Shown here one piece after another: positions 50,551 through 61,319 of a stretch of 64,000 nucleotides of DNA. The position numbers were made by a program, and so were the translations under genes. A model generated the notes under the pieces. That model was not told the origin of the DNA. It saw only the letters and a program-made list of their open reading frames with translations, and made no database searches. Positions within the stretch are counted from its first letter, which is position 1; every line of letters starts with the position of its first letter. Origin of the DNA: Isochrysis galbana (Eukaryota > Haptophyta > Isochrysidales > Isochrysidaceae); contig CM030938.1 in assembly GCA_018136815.1 (NCBI GenBank), positions 594,128 through 658,127 on the forward strand. Direction: 5' to 3'.

Positions 50551-52529
50551 GCGTGGCGTGGCTGTGCGACGCGTGCTGAGCACCGCGACTGTGTGTCGGT
50601 GCGTGCGACGCAAGCTGTGTTCGGCTGCCGCGTGGCGGTCAACCCAGGATGGTGGCGCACTGCTTGCGCAGTGGTCCGAGGAGGAGGCAGGGGAGTCGCC
50701 CAGGGAGCGTGTGCAAGCAGGGATTGTGTATGTGGGTGGGGGTGGGGGGGTGGGCTGGAGTTGCGGGCGGGCGGACGGGTGGCTTAGGCAGGTGGGAGGT
50801 CGACGTGGGACGTGGGTGCAGGGGGACCAACTTTCAGAAAGGAGCAGTCGTAATGGTGAGGGCGCACACAACCGACGCGCTCTGGCCAACAGGGTGGCGC
50901 CGCGCTGCCGGCTATCGACCTATGGCCGCCGCAGCGTTGCAATAGCCATGCGCGGGAGTTGGGGTAGATGATGTCGCCCGATCCGCGTCGGCCCGATTGC
51001 ACGGTCGGCGGCTCATGCAGACGCTTTTGAGTGATGGTGTGGGCAAGGAGGGGTCGCCATTTTGGGAGGGTCGCCGTGGTCCCCACTCCCCCCAGGGATT
51101 CTCGCGGCCTCCCGATCCCCCGTCCCTCGCGCGCGTCTTCTAGGCATCGCACCCTGGGGGGCTCGCCCCCATCCCCACCCCCACCCCTCCTGCTTCCCCG
51201 TTTGTTGGTTCCTGTCAGGAAAGGGCGGACGGATTGGACTACTCCGGTATCCTCCTCCGGTATCCTTCGTTTCCCCCCTCGCTTTTTGTTGGCGTATGCG
51301 TGTCTCCGTGGGTCGTCGCAAGTGCTGCGAGTGCCTCCGCGGGTCATCGCAGGTGCTGCGAACGCCTGCTTCCCTCCCGATGCCGAGTGGCGCGTCGACG
51401 CGCTCCCATCGTCCTCTGCGGTTGGCTCGCTCACTCTCTGCGGCACACTCCTGCTTCCGACTCTCCTCATGCGGCGAGGGTGCAAAGGAAGAACCCAAGC
51501 GGTCGACGCTGGGGAATGCGGCGCGGCACCTAGGAGGACGGTATGGACATCAGCCTTGCGTGGTGGAGCGCGTAGCTGACGGCCCAGCCGAAAGGTCCCT
51601 TCCCATCCCGCAAGAGATGGCGGTGGGTACCTGAAAGCACGCCCTCGACAAAGTGCCCGTCGGCGCGCCAACGGCGCCGCCTTGCTTGCGGGCTCCAGGC
51701 ACCAGGATAGCATCACGCAACAGCTAAAGCTGCATCGTGGCGGGTAGCGTGGGAGTGGGAGGCACGTATCGCCCTGACCCCGAGGCTTCGCACCTTCTTG
51801 AAAATCCATACACGACTCACCCGAGGGTGGCCGCGGGGGGTGGAGGTGAGCCTCGAATCGGAAGAGTGGTATTTTGACCCAACGCAGGCGAAGCAAATCA
51901 ATGGCATTTGACGGATCTTAGCATTCGCTTCACTGCTGTAGGGTTGTAGTATGATAAGGAGAAGTGGCACGTCAATGGCCTCACCTTGGCACATTGTGGT
52001 TCCTAGGTAGGAGGGGGACCGAGGAAGAAAACAAAACATCTGGAAGATTCAAGCCACAAGGACACGTACTCACGGTCCTGACTCACGCTCCATCGCCTAT
52101 ACCCCAGATCTCACACCCTTTACACAACCCCCTTCATTCCTTTGTCTTTGGTATCGGGGGAGGGGGCCGCGTGCACTACGTCGGGCCAAGTGCAAGGGGT
52201 GGGCTTCGGCAGACCCGTTGTTGAGTGTTCCGGTGTTCCGATTCCTATGGCAAATCAAACGTAAACGCCTGTTGCGTATGTGATACTTCGTGCCCCTGGG
52301 GGGTCTCAGCCCCATTTCTTGCGTCTTTTTCAACTTTTCAACCAACGCCGCGCTTTTGCGGCATTCATCTGTCGCGAGAGGTGTCGCCCCGCGCATATAT
52401 CGCAAAGAAGCGTGAGAAGTAACTCTTTTGTATGTCGTGTCAGTCATGTCATCTTATCTGTCGTTCTTTTCTCGTCGTTAGCTCTTCGCTCTCCTGCGGC
52501 GCGTTGCGCCTGCGCGCGCCATGGCGGGG
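50551..52529. other. 2-kb stretch without a supported gene
   Basis: A 370-codon minus frame (50784-51896) exists but has no recognisable domain, is Arg/Pro/Ser-rich and overlaps other frames, as expected from GC content. 51297-51360 holds a local duplication (GTGGGTCGTCGCAAGTGCTG / GCGGGTCATCGCAGGTGCTG). 52149-52210 repeats the block at 29128-29185. Confidence 0.5.
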
Positions 52530-52727
52530 TCACTGTGCGGGTGGCCCCTGTGTATTGGGTATATTTGGTGTCTGGCGGGGTCACTCATCTGGATGGATCG
52601 TCGAAAACGGGCGCGCAGCGCGCCCGGCATCAGTTCGAAGTTGGGCTCTCCGGGCCTCCTTCGGAGACGTCGGACGTCGGACATCCAATGGGCGCTCCAC
52701 GGCTGGCTGATTTCAACGAGATTTCGG
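52530..52727 (+). repeat. satellite monomer (~205 bp), type 1
   Basis: Contains CATCTGGATGGATCGTCGA, a GGGCGCGC/GCGCGCCC hairpin, GTTCGAAGTTGGGCTCTCCG and ends GATTTCAACGAGATTTCGG. The next monomer of the same type resumes at 53497 after an R700 insertion. Confidence 0.75.
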
Positions 52728-53431
52728 CAACTAAGTTTATACTTGGTTGACCCATGGGGGGGCACGAGCCCCCCCCTCTCTCCACTCCTCCCCTGCCATG
52801 GGGGAGGAACCACCCATCCTCCATCCTCCTGGCATGCCTGATGGCTTGCCAGGAGGCCACTGCCCTACTGACCCACTCTCTTCCCCACAGGCTCGCCCCA
52901 TTCGCCCATCCTGGCCCCTCGTGACCAGCCCATTGCTCCAACCCCCCCTCCCCCCCTGGTCGACAGGCAGACAGGTGCAGACTGGGGGCCCCAGAGGCTC
53001 GGGAGCGCCAGCGAGGGAGAGGCAGGGGAGGCCAGGGCCCAGCCCCAGCCTCCTCTGCCCCCTGAGCTGGCCTCCAGGAGCCTCCAGGGGCCGCCAGAGG
53101 GCAGCTGGAGGCCTGCCGCAGGCGCGCCATCGCGCGTGCCGCAGGAGAGGGGAGAGAGAGCGCGGAAAAGGGGGTGGGCGCGAGCGAGAGAGAGCTCCGC
53201 CCACCGGAAAATCGGTAAGTCTCGCGCCTGTTTACAGGATAAGACGAGACAGAGTGGGCCGCCCACTCGGAGACACAGGAGGAAGGGGGGGAGAGATCAC
53301 CGGGGGGTGGCGCGGGCCACCGGACCATATCTAAGCCCTCCACCCCAATCCCCCTAGTAGTGTACGGGGGGAGCCGCCTGATGGCGGGGGGAGAAGGGCC
53401 GGGGAATGGGGGTGTAGAGAGTATGCTACGT
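52728..53431 (+). repeat. full-length R700 repeat inserted in the satellite
   Basis: Starts CAACTAAGTTTATACTTGGT and ends near AGTATGCTACGT. The target sequence TTTCAACGAGATTTCGG lies on both sides (52711-52727 and about 53497-53513), suggesting a 17-bp target duplication. The 65 bp between 53431 and 53497 ends in seven Ts and is not in the other R700 copies. Confidence 0.75.
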
Positions 53432-53496
53432 GCTACTTGTAGTGGGTAGTGGTTCCATTCGCCGCGAGTGCGGTAAGAATATTAAAAGGTTTTTTT

Positions 53497-53775
53497 CAAC
53501 GAGATTTCGGCGCGCGGCCCGCCCGATTGGCGTGACTGTGCGTGCGGGTGGCCCTTGTGTGTTTGGTGTCTTGTGTCTTGCGGGGTGCTCCTCATCTGGA
53601 TGGATCGTCGATATCGGGCGCGCGCCGCGCCCGGCATGAGTTCGAAGTTGGGCTCTCCGGGCCTCCCTTGGAGACGTCGGACATCCAATGGGCTCCACAG
53701 ATGGCTGATTTCAACGAGATTTCGGCGTGCGCCCGCCCGATTGTCGTGACTGTGCGGGTCAAGGCTAGGGACTAG
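53497..53775 (+). repeat. satellite monomers, type 1, continued
   Basis: One full 212-bp monomer (from TTTCAACGAGATTTCGGCGC to the next TTTCAACGAGATTTCGG at 53709) plus the start of another, ending near GTCGTGACTGTGCGGGTCAA. Confidence 0.75.
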
Positions 53776-54660
53776 GAGAAGCAGTTAACTAGTTAACTCA
53801 GTTAGTGGTTGTTAGCTACCTCCTAAATAGCGCAAGTAGTTAACTAACTGCCCCCAACTCGCAAGTAACTACTATTGACTCGCAAGCAACTAGGGCTGAG
53901 CAAGTCTCCTTCGCAGTTAACTACACGAACGGCGTCGAAGCTTCGCGCTGCGCGCGGCCCGCCATAACTAAACCTAGATAGGGTAAAGTGAAATACAAAC
54001 GCATGAATGATAACAATTATGTTTTGCCACAGCTCATAACCATCCTCAAAAGCTTTCACGCAAACAGTCACAAGTCTAGTCTAGCTAGACGTCTAGACTT
54101 ATTACATTCCTCCATTACTCCATTATTACTACTACTACTAGCTACTAGCTACTAGTATAGTAGGTAGTAGTATTCAATCCGTGTTGTACGCTGCCACAAG
54201 CTAGCGCTCGAGCGTCGAATCCTTCACAGCCTTACGGAGGTCACCATGCATTGCTCCGGCCGCGTAAAAACATACACGTTCGACCTCGTCGTCCTGCCCT
54301 GCATCAACTGCAGCGTTATTGGCAAGCTGCTCAACGGTCTCGAAATCCTCCTCGGCGCCATCGTCGGAGTTCGTCGGCGTTGGACGGAGGTTGGAGGGAG
54401 CAATGATTGAGGGACTGGGGGGAAGGCGAGAGGGGGGCCTCCTTGTACTGTACATATCCTAATTCATCTCTATTATTATAATATTTTTATATCTACTAGC
54501 TACTAGCTACTAGCAGATAACTACTAGTTAACTACCAACTTAGAAAGTCGGAAACCACGTAACTAGCAGGTAACTACTGCCAAAAACATACAACCAGTTA
54601 ACTAACTACTCCTCAATTGGCTACTAACTAGTGCCCCCCAACGTTGGTAGTTAACTACAG
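53776..54660. repeat. AT-richer block bounded by clusters of AGTTAACTA motifs
   Basis: Short motifs AGTTAACTA and CTAGCTACTAG are clustered at 53780-53890 and again (in partly inverted order) at 54480-54655. Between them lies a more ordinary stretch with one candidate small gene on the minus strand. The arrangement looks like an inserted unit with repeat-rich ends. Confidence 0.5.
54201..54455 (-). CDS. 84-aa acidic protein of unknown function (possibly a last exon)
   Basis: Starts MYSTRRPPSRLPPSP. The first 30 residues are Pro/Ser-rich, and the rest is acidic and helical (DDGAEEDFETVEQLANNAAV, DEVERVCFYAAGAMHGDLRK), ending STLER. The composition is more protein-like than its neighbours. No family recognised. 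It is flanked on both sides by AGTTAACTA-rich DNA. Confidence 0.3.
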   Translation of the reverse strand: MYSTRRPPSRLPPSPSIIAPSNLRPTPTNSDDGAEEDFETVEQLANNAAVDAGQDDEVERVCFYAAGAMHGDLRKAVKDSTLER

Positions 54661-55375
54661 TCCCTGGCCTTGGTGCGGGTGGCGGGTGGCCCTTGTGTAT
54701 TTTATATCTAGCGGGCCTCCTCATCTGGGTGGATCGTCGAAAACGGGCACGCACCGCGCCCGGTCTCGAGTTGAAGTTGAGCTTTTTGGCCCTTTGCGAC
54801 TTTATTTAGCGTCGCTTTTTTGTTGGTTTTTGGTAACGTTTTGTTGCGTGGGGACCCAAGGGGGGGGTGGCATACCGCGCTTTGATGCTGGTAGCGGCAT
54901 CCATTTGGTGAGCGGTGACTTGAACGGCCTCGTGGCGCCCCCGGTCGCGGGTCGAAGTTGGGCACTCATGGCGCGTCTTGGGGCGTGACGACGTCATCAC
55001 CGGGGGCCGCAAGCGGCCGATTTCGACGCAGTGCGCGGGGGCGGCGAGCGCGATTGGCGTGGCTGTGAGGGCGGCATACCGCACTTTGGTGCTGGTAGCG
55101 GCATCCATTTGGTGAGCGGTGACTTGAACGGCCTCGTGGCGCCCCCGGTCGCGGGTCGAAGTTGGGCACTCATGGCGCGTCTTGGGGCGTGACGACGTCA
55201 TCACCGGGGGCCGCAAGCGGCCGATTTCGACGCAGTGCGCAGGGGCGACGGGCGCGATTGGCGTGGCTGTGAGGGCGGCATACCGCACTTTGGTGCTGGT
55301 AGCGGCATCCATTTGGTGAGCGGTGACTCGAACGGCCTCGTGGCGCCCCCGGTCGCGGGTCGAAGTTGGGTTCTC
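54661..55375 (+). repeat. satellite array, type 2 (204-bp period)
   Basis: CATACCGC marks repeat at 54871, 55075 and 55279, exactly 204 bp apart. Each unit has CATCCATTTGGTGAGCGGTG, GCCTCGTGGCGCCCCCGGTC, CGGGTCGAAGTTGGG, a CGTGACGACGTCATCACC palindrome and GATTGGCGTGGCTGTGAGGG. A type-1-like monomer (GTGGATCGTCGAAAACGGGC) precedes it at 54661-54800. Confidence 0.85.
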
Positions 55376-55785
55376 GAGCCCTTGGTGTTTTTAGCGGTTA
55401 GCGTCTTTAGTTTTAGTTTTTGCGATACTTACGTACACGTTCAAGTCCATAAATCATAGTGAAAATATATTGCTGCGCGTATAGAACCAGGATCTTTGGT
55501 CCGGGTCAGCTGCCGATGCCCATGGTTTCGTGTTTCGCTGCGAGTGGCGCGCATGAAGGCCACCGGTACAATAATACCGGAGGGGGGCCTGAAATATATT
55601 TCCGCACGGCCGTCAGAGGCCTGAAATCGGGTATTTTTCGAAAATTTCGCCGGAAGACCCCCGGTTTTTTTTTGCTGATCTCCCATACCAGAATCCATAG
55701 GGAGCTTATTTAGGCCTTCGTTTGCCCATTGCAGATGGTGCCCTCCGCACCCCCCTGTGAGTGACCGGGCTAACAATGTGAATGG
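55376..55785 (+). repeat. ~400-bp tail following the satellite, duplicated at 61746-62143
   Basis: Begins after GGGTCGAAGTTGGG and ends GTGAGTGACCGGGCTAACAA. Clear alignment along its whole length with 61746-62143 (landmarks TTACGTACACGTTCAAGTCC, GTCAGAGGCCTGAAAT, CATAGGGAGCTTATTTAGG). Satellite plus tail therefore behave as one ~0.8-1-kb unit. Confidence 0.8.
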
Positions 55786-55989
55786 TCAGGGCACAGTATT
55801 TGGCTCTCGAGAGTTACCGACTCAGGCCGCCCCAAGTTGCACGTTGCAAGCAGCCACCCCAGCGGGCCTGGTTCCCTAGTATGTGTCCGAACTTGACTGA
55901 GGTCGATTAGCTTTTCTTGGCAGATGTGCTGCGTCCGAACTTGACTGCGGTATATGAGCCACTCTTGGCAGTATGTCCTCATCACGACC

Positions 55990-56081
55990 TCCTCTGTAGT
56001 CTAGTTGGTTAGGATAGTCGGCTCTCAAGAGACTTCCCCTCAGGGTGCCCGACAGACTCGGGTTCGAGTCCCGGCGGAGGA
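55990..56081 (+). tRNA. tRNA-Glu (CTC) with a 20-nt intron
   Basis: Acceptor TCCTCTG pairs with CGGAGGA. D-arm GTCT/GGAT, anticodon stem GTCGG/CCGAC, T-arm TCGGG-TTCGAGT-CCCGG. The loop reads C-T-CTC-A, giving anticodon CTC. A 20-nt intron (56028-56047) sits one base 3' of the anticodon, the canonical nuclear position. Four Ts follow at 56087-56090 as a Pol III terminator. Confidence 0.9.
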
Positions 56082-57565
56082 ACACCTTTTTATTTCTTAT
56101 TTCGGCGTCGTTTGTGCTCTCTCTCCCCGTTCCTTTTTTTGGGGAGGGTCTGCCGCCGTGAAGCCCTTTGCCTTCTGTTGCTCCCAACGCACAGGTCCAA
56201 GTGCTCCAACAAGGTACGTCCGATCGCGAGGGTTTGCGCATGCACACCCCCCCTTTCCCGGGAATGTTGCATAATGCTGTGTAATAATTTTAATGTTGTC
56301 CCCCGGAAACTGAAACATTTGCAACCCACATTTCGGGTATTATTACTTCTAACATCTGGTTTCTTGGTTTCGTTCCCACGTCTTTAGACGCGGCTCCCGA
56401 GCAATTAGAGGGCTTCGGAAGGCTTGCTTGTTCACCATCATTTCGCTGAGTTCTGAGTTGGGTTGAGAGGCCTCAACCTTAGACCTTAGAGCTCTAGAGC
56501 TCAGTTGACACATTTGTTGCTGACCCAATTCCAATTCCAATTCCTTGTGAAAAAAACCTCTGACAGACCTCTGATCTCAGATCTCCTACCGTTTTAGGGT
56601 GTGAAGCTAGCAGTTCGCTGTTCTATCCAGCGTACCGAATATGCTGGCCAGCCTCGGGCATTCGCCCAGATGTGTAGAGGATTCAGGATTCGTCGGCCCT
56701 CGGCCCCCCCACAGCCCACCGAAACGGCAAGCGTTGAAGCGGTTGTATGTGCCCACGTGCCACGTGCCCACGCGCATGTCCGTGGGTAATGTGCTTGAAG
56801 TGGAGGGGCGTATCACGCGCCGTCACCATTGGCCCTTGGCCCGTCGCCTTCATGATGCGTTTTCTCTCTCTCGAGCTAGAGCTGGATCGGCATAAGGATG
56901 AAAAGGTAAACAGTAAACACACAAAACACAAAAACAAAAAAACCGCGAATATGTACTCAAGAGGATGTGTAAAACACGGCCTCGGCAATATTGGATATTG
57001 GCAATCATTGATCATTGGCTTGCCCTAGCGCCCTAGCAAGCGCCCCAAATTTTCTTTTCTGTGAAGGTGCAACAACCTGAGGACGAATGTCAAGATCTTT
57101 GTCTTTGTGCAAGCAGGAAGCAGGGCCTGGGCACAATGCACAATGTGGATGTTGTGGTGGCTGGCGAGGTAGTCGTAGTCGCCTTTGCCGACGAGGTCCA
57201 TGCCCACAGCCACAGCCACACCGTAGACCGTAGACCGTCTGGCCACTCGATGCCTGCTTGGCGTCTGCCTCCACCGATCTTGGTGGTGCCGGACCACGAT
57301 GTGGCAAAGTGGAGCAAGTGGAAAGTGGAAAGTGGCGGCACAACCAATCATTGCTACTTGCTACAAGCACCACCGGCTTGAGGCTTGAGGTGCTGGATGC
57401 AAAAGCAGGTGTGGTGGAGACAAGGTACAAGGTACAAGGTGCCGCTGCATGTCTTCATGTCGTCATCTTCGGCTGGGTCTTCACGGGTCCCAGTGTCCCA
57501 GTCAGCTTGGCGGAGAAGCAGCCGTCCGCCACGTTGAATAAGACACAGCCTCTTGCAGCGTCCGT
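56082..57565. other. intergenic region, no supported gene
   Basis: Many overlapping short frames, none with a motif. 57120-57330 is repetitive GTGG/CCAC-rich sequence (CACAGCCACAGCCACACCGT). A short duplication GTACAAGGTACAAGGT lies at 57424-57440. I see nothing else. Confidence 0.45.
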
Positions 57566-57945
57566 TTGCGGGATTGCTGCACGGCGAAGACGAGAACATC
57601 CGACCACAACCAAAGCAGAAGAAAGAACCCCCACAACACGCTGAGAACATACCGCCCCATAACCCATGAGGAGTGCGTCACGCAACCCAATGAAATAAAA
57701 GTGATAGAAGAAGAAGACCAATATATCAGCAATCAGCAAAATGCAAAATGATTTTCAAGATGAACAACATCAGGCTACACACCAACACGAATGATCTACA
57801 TCTAGGCGAACTAGGCGACACCAGGACGGTCGCAACGACCGAAGAGGAAGAGGTGGCACAGCACCACACTCCGGCCAAATGGGAGAACGAGTACAAAGGC
57901 CCGAAACATATGGAATACCTGCTAGCGGATGAATACAGCACATAG
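57566..57945 (+). CDS. two overlapping small frames, possible fragment of a mobile-element protein
   Basis: Frame 57566-57751 ends THEECVTQPNEIKVIEEEDQ then YISNQQNAK. A second frame starts inside its stop (ATGA at 57748) and encodes MIFKMNNIRLHTNTND followed by TEEEEVAQHHTPAKWENEYK and ends LLADEYST at 57945. Both are lower in GC and hydrophilic, unlike the surrounding DNA. The overlap suggests a -1 shift of one original frame. Family not recognised. Confidence 0.3.
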
Positions 57946-57984
57946 CCAAGCTGCAATACACTCTACCTCTCCTGAACATTCCCC

Positions 57985-58152
57985 AAAAAGAAGCAAGAAG
58001 CAGTCAAGGGCCACAACATTCTCCAAGAGAAAAGAGGAATAAAAAGAAGCAAGAAGCAGTCAAGGGCCACAACATTCTCCAAAAGAAAAGAGGAATAAAA
58101 AGAAGCAAGAAGCAGTCAAGGGCCACAACATTCTCCAAAAGAAAAGGAGGAA
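57985..58152 (+). repeat. three 56-bp tandem repeats next to tRNA-Arg
   Basis: AAAAAGAAGCAAGAAGCAGT starts at 57985, 58041 and 58097. The units differ by one or two bases and end against the 3' side of the tRNA-Arg gene. On the minus strand they begin with T-runs that could terminate Pol III. Confidence 0.85.
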
Positions 58153-58155
58153 TCA

Positions 58156-58244
58156 GCCCGAAGCGGGGTTCGAACCCGCGACCGCCTCTTGACTCCGCTC
58201 CAACCTTAGGAGAGAGGCGCTCTAATCCACTGAGCTACACGGGC
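58156..58244 (-). tRNA. tRNA-Arg (CCT) with a 16-nt intron
   Basis: Minus strand: acceptor GCCCGTG with TTCGGGC (one T-T mismatch, one wobble), D-arm GCTC/GAGC, anticodon stem CCTCT/AGAGG, loop C-T-CCT-A then a 16-nt intron, T-arm GCGGG-TTCGAAC-CCCGC. The intron position is canonical. The mature length is 73 nt plus CCA. TTTTC/TTTT runs follow downstream. Confidence 0.88.
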
Positions 58245-58504
58245 ACCATCAGTACGCCACATAGGAACACAAAATAGTCATAAAGGTCTGAGTTTGCTGG
58301 AGCCTGCACCAAAACTTTGGGATTATGGGGCTACACGGGTACACGCACCTGCCACCTGCCGCGCGCAGAGCACGCGTCATTCGCGTCGTCCGTCAGTCTG
58401 CAAAGACTCTCTTCTCCATCTGCTTGCTGCTTGCTGCTTTGTTGCTTCTCGTTGTTTCTTTGTTGCTTCTCGTTGTGTCGTTGTTCCTTTGTTGCTTCTC
58501 GACA

Positions 58505-58570
58505 CCAAGACCATGACCATATGACCATGACCATGACCATGACCATGACCATGACCATGACCATGACAGT
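58505..58570 (+). repeat. (CATGAC)n microsatellite
   Basis: About ten copies of the hexamer ACCATG/CATGAC with a slightly degenerate end (GACAGTGACAGTAACC). Frames through it are artefacts. Confidence 0.9.
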
Positions 58571-58952
58571 GACAGTAACCATGCAACAATTATCAATAAT
58601 TATACTACTTACTACCTCCGTTCCAAAACAGAGATGCCTGGCACCCTTTGGGTTGGGATGAAAGTGAAAGCGCCATAAATCTGCTCAATTGGGGGCTCCA
58701 TCAAATGTGTAGTGTTGGAAAGGGTTATTATGGTATTCTAACCTCTTTTTACTTCCCACATTGCTCGCGCGTATGTGGCACTATTCCTAGGCGCGTAGCC
58801 CCCCCCCCTGAACGTTTCTCTCGTCTCTTGCACAGAATCTTTGCTCTTTGTCTTTGCCCGCGCTCTGCATTGTTATTGTTATTGTTATTGTTATTGTCGC
58901 GCGCGTTACTTACTGTAGTAGTAGAATGTGCGTGCGTGTGAACGTAGACGGA

Positions 58953-59035
58953 TAGGGGTAGGCCAAAATATCCACAATTTTTTGCCCAAATATCCATCGG
59001 CAATATCTCCCATATATCCGAAAAATCGGACTCGT
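58953..59035 (+). mobile_element. single end of a second hAT-like element
   Basis: TAGGGGTAGGCCAAAATATC followed by TTTTTTGCCCAAATATCC matches the terminus and subterminal motifs of the 59183-60089 element. No matching opposite end is found nearby, so it is a relic or the outer end of a rearranged copy. Confidence 0.5.
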
Positions 59036-59182
59036 CCTCGTTCTCGTCGCAGGTGTTCGCCGTCGTGGGTTTTCCCCCAGCGGTTAGCCTACTCCCTCGC
59101 CCTTGTTTTCATCAGTGCAGGGGAAGTTGTCACGGATGGTTTTGCGTGGGTTGCACCCTAGAACTTATATTGGGATGAGGAG

Positions 59183-60089
59183 TAGGGGTAGGCCATAATA
59201 TGTAGAAAAAAGTGCCCAAATACGTCATCACGATATGTCGTTTATATGCGAGGCTCTCACCCAAATATGTAGGAAATATGTAGATATGCGCCCGTCGCCC
59301 GTCGCCGCGGTAGATAGGCACGATAGTCATAGTCATAGTAATTAGTCATAGCGTATATATATAGATATAGTGAGTGTTACTAAATAGAAATAGCATCCGC
59401 ATATTATGTTTTACTGCACATTTCATAGCCAAGGGCGCTCTCACGTTTCACGCTCTCACATGCAGCGCTCATTCTCACGACGTTTGTTGCTATTGTAACG
59501 CATCATGACAGACGATTGCACCTAATCGGCCAAAGTAGTGGACCGATCAGATGGGAAAAGCCATGCAAGCAAGGAAAACACACGCTCACACGATGCCGAA
59601 TTAGGAGAGAGAGACATGACACTCCTAGCAGCCATGGCCCAAGTTGGGAACAGAGAATGATTTGAAGCCCTCAGGCGCGCGCGCAGGGGAACTGCTTGCG
59701 CTGTTCCTGGGCGACGTGGCGCGGCCCGAGCGACGACGCTTGCTGGCTAGGCACTTGAAGGCGAGGGTGGGGCGGAGTGGCATGTCACGAATGCATTCGT
59801 GACGCGCGGGCCGGCGTGGCAGCGCAAGCCGGCAAGCCGGGGGAGAGCCTCGCCTGGCATGCTCTCTCGCCCGCTCCCCGCTCCTCGCCCCCCCGCGCCC
59901 CGCGCCCCCCCCCCCCCCCCCAGCGCGCCCCCCCGCGCCCCCCCCTTTATCCCGTTGGCTCCCGCCCAAATATGTACCGGCGCCCGGGCCCGTGCCACCC
60001 AAATATGTAGTAAATATGTCGACATATCAGTTTGCCAGAATCGTACCCAAATATGTAGTACGATATGTATATATTATGGCCTACCCCTA
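59183..60089. mobile_element. 907-bp non-autonomous hAT-like element, complete
   Basis: Perfect 19-bp terminal inverted repeats TAGGGGTAGGCCATAATAT. The direct repeat ATGAGGAG (8 bp) flanks both ends (59175-59182 and 60090-60097). Subterminal CCCAAATATGTAG-type motifs occur twice on the left and three times on the right. The middle is GC-rich, with a C-run and a perfect 20-bp palindrome at 59784-59803. No transposase is encoded. The 8-bp target duplication and TAGGG terminus are hAT hallmarks. Confidence 0.88.
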
Positions 60090-60381
60090 ATGAGGAGGTG
60101 GAGAGGGCCGCATGAGTCGAGCCGTGATCTCTCCCCTTCTCTCCTTGTTCGCTTGTGTGAGTCTCCCAGCACGCAATCCCCCCGTGTGTGCGTTTGATTT
60201 GTGAGCGATACTGTTTTAGTGTGCCCTGTGCGTTCCGTGGCCCCCTTTGGTATCATTTAACGTGTCATGAAGTAAAAGTAACAGCGGATGCGCGGCGCGC
60301 CGCGTCGCGGTCTCATCCTCGAGCCACGGGGGGCCGCGCTGCGGCCTCATTGTGATAGAAGTGTTGTAGATTCCCTCCTTC

Positions 60382-61035
60382 TCCTTACGGACAAAAAATT
60401 CCGTCCTAGAAACTAGGACCACGTCCTAGAAAATTCTTGGATTTCTAGGACTCTGCCGATCATGCCTCCATTGTAGCCCATGGTGAGCTTATGAGACATC
60501 CCATCACCTGGAGCAAACCATCTCCACAACCCATTCAACCTTAGCTCTCCCCATGACCAACTCTGCGGAGCTTGTCTTTGCTTACTTTTGCTACCACATT
60601 CAGCATGCGGTGCTGCACTCGGGCGTCCGCTCGCACCAGAGGAGTTTTATTTTAGACCCTTTGGAGCAGTAGGCTAGCGGATTGGACACTTAGATGACAA
60701 AACCAAGCTTGGTGGTCACTGAAGGTCTCAAAGAGGGCAGTCAAAGCAACATTTCATCTCCTGGGGACCATGGGTAGAAGAGCTCCCCATTGGGTGGTAT
60801 CAGCCATTTCTCCTGTTTCTAGGACAAGCAGCAATTCCGACCAGGTGACCCGCAAACGCGTCACAAAACTTGGTGTTGCTGAGGGAATGGTGCCTAGGTA
60901 CACTTGGAACATTTAATGAGGACATGCATGTGGTAACTCAATAGCCAAGGTTTGGGACAAAATAACATGGTATGCTCATGTTCTCACCTAGCAAAGTCCG
61001 TCCTAGTTTCTAGGACGGGTCCTAGAAAGCTGGGT
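60382..61035. repeat. candidate element bounded by palindromic GTCCTAG repeats
   Basis: Left end: TCCGTCCTAGAAACTAGGAC then CACGTCCTAGAAA. Right end: TCCGTCCTAGTTTCTAGGAC then GGGTCCTAGAAA. The same ~36-bp module, itself palindromic, lies at both ends ~590 bp apart, and TTTCTAGGAC recurs inside. It resembles a foldback or MITE-like unit. No target duplication identified, no coding. Confidence 0.5.
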
Positions 61036-61319
61036 ACCTTTATCCGCTTACTTCTACTAACCCTCCCCTTGTAACTGTCGATCGCATCGGCTCTCCCGTC
61101 GTATCGTCGCTCCCCTCCCGTCGCATCGTCGCTCTTCTTTCGGGCTTCTCTTCCTTGTTTTTCCATTCCCGTGTTTCCCCGTTTGAGTGGGGAAAGATAC
61201 GTGAATGTGAGGGGAAGTGGGGTCAGTGTTGAGGGAGCGTGACATCTTGTTCTTGGTAGTCGTTCTCTCGTTCTCTCGTTCCCGTCGTTCGTCCTCGTTC
61301 GTTCGTTCACGCTTTCGCG

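Noticed and set aside
50784..51896. 370-codon minus frame
   Set aside because: No domain, unnatural Arg/Pro/Ser composition and overlap with other long frames; expected by chance at this GC content.
57005..57430. 141-codon minus frame and overlapping frames
   Set aside because: CAC/GTG-rich repeats produce open frames on both strands; no family motif.
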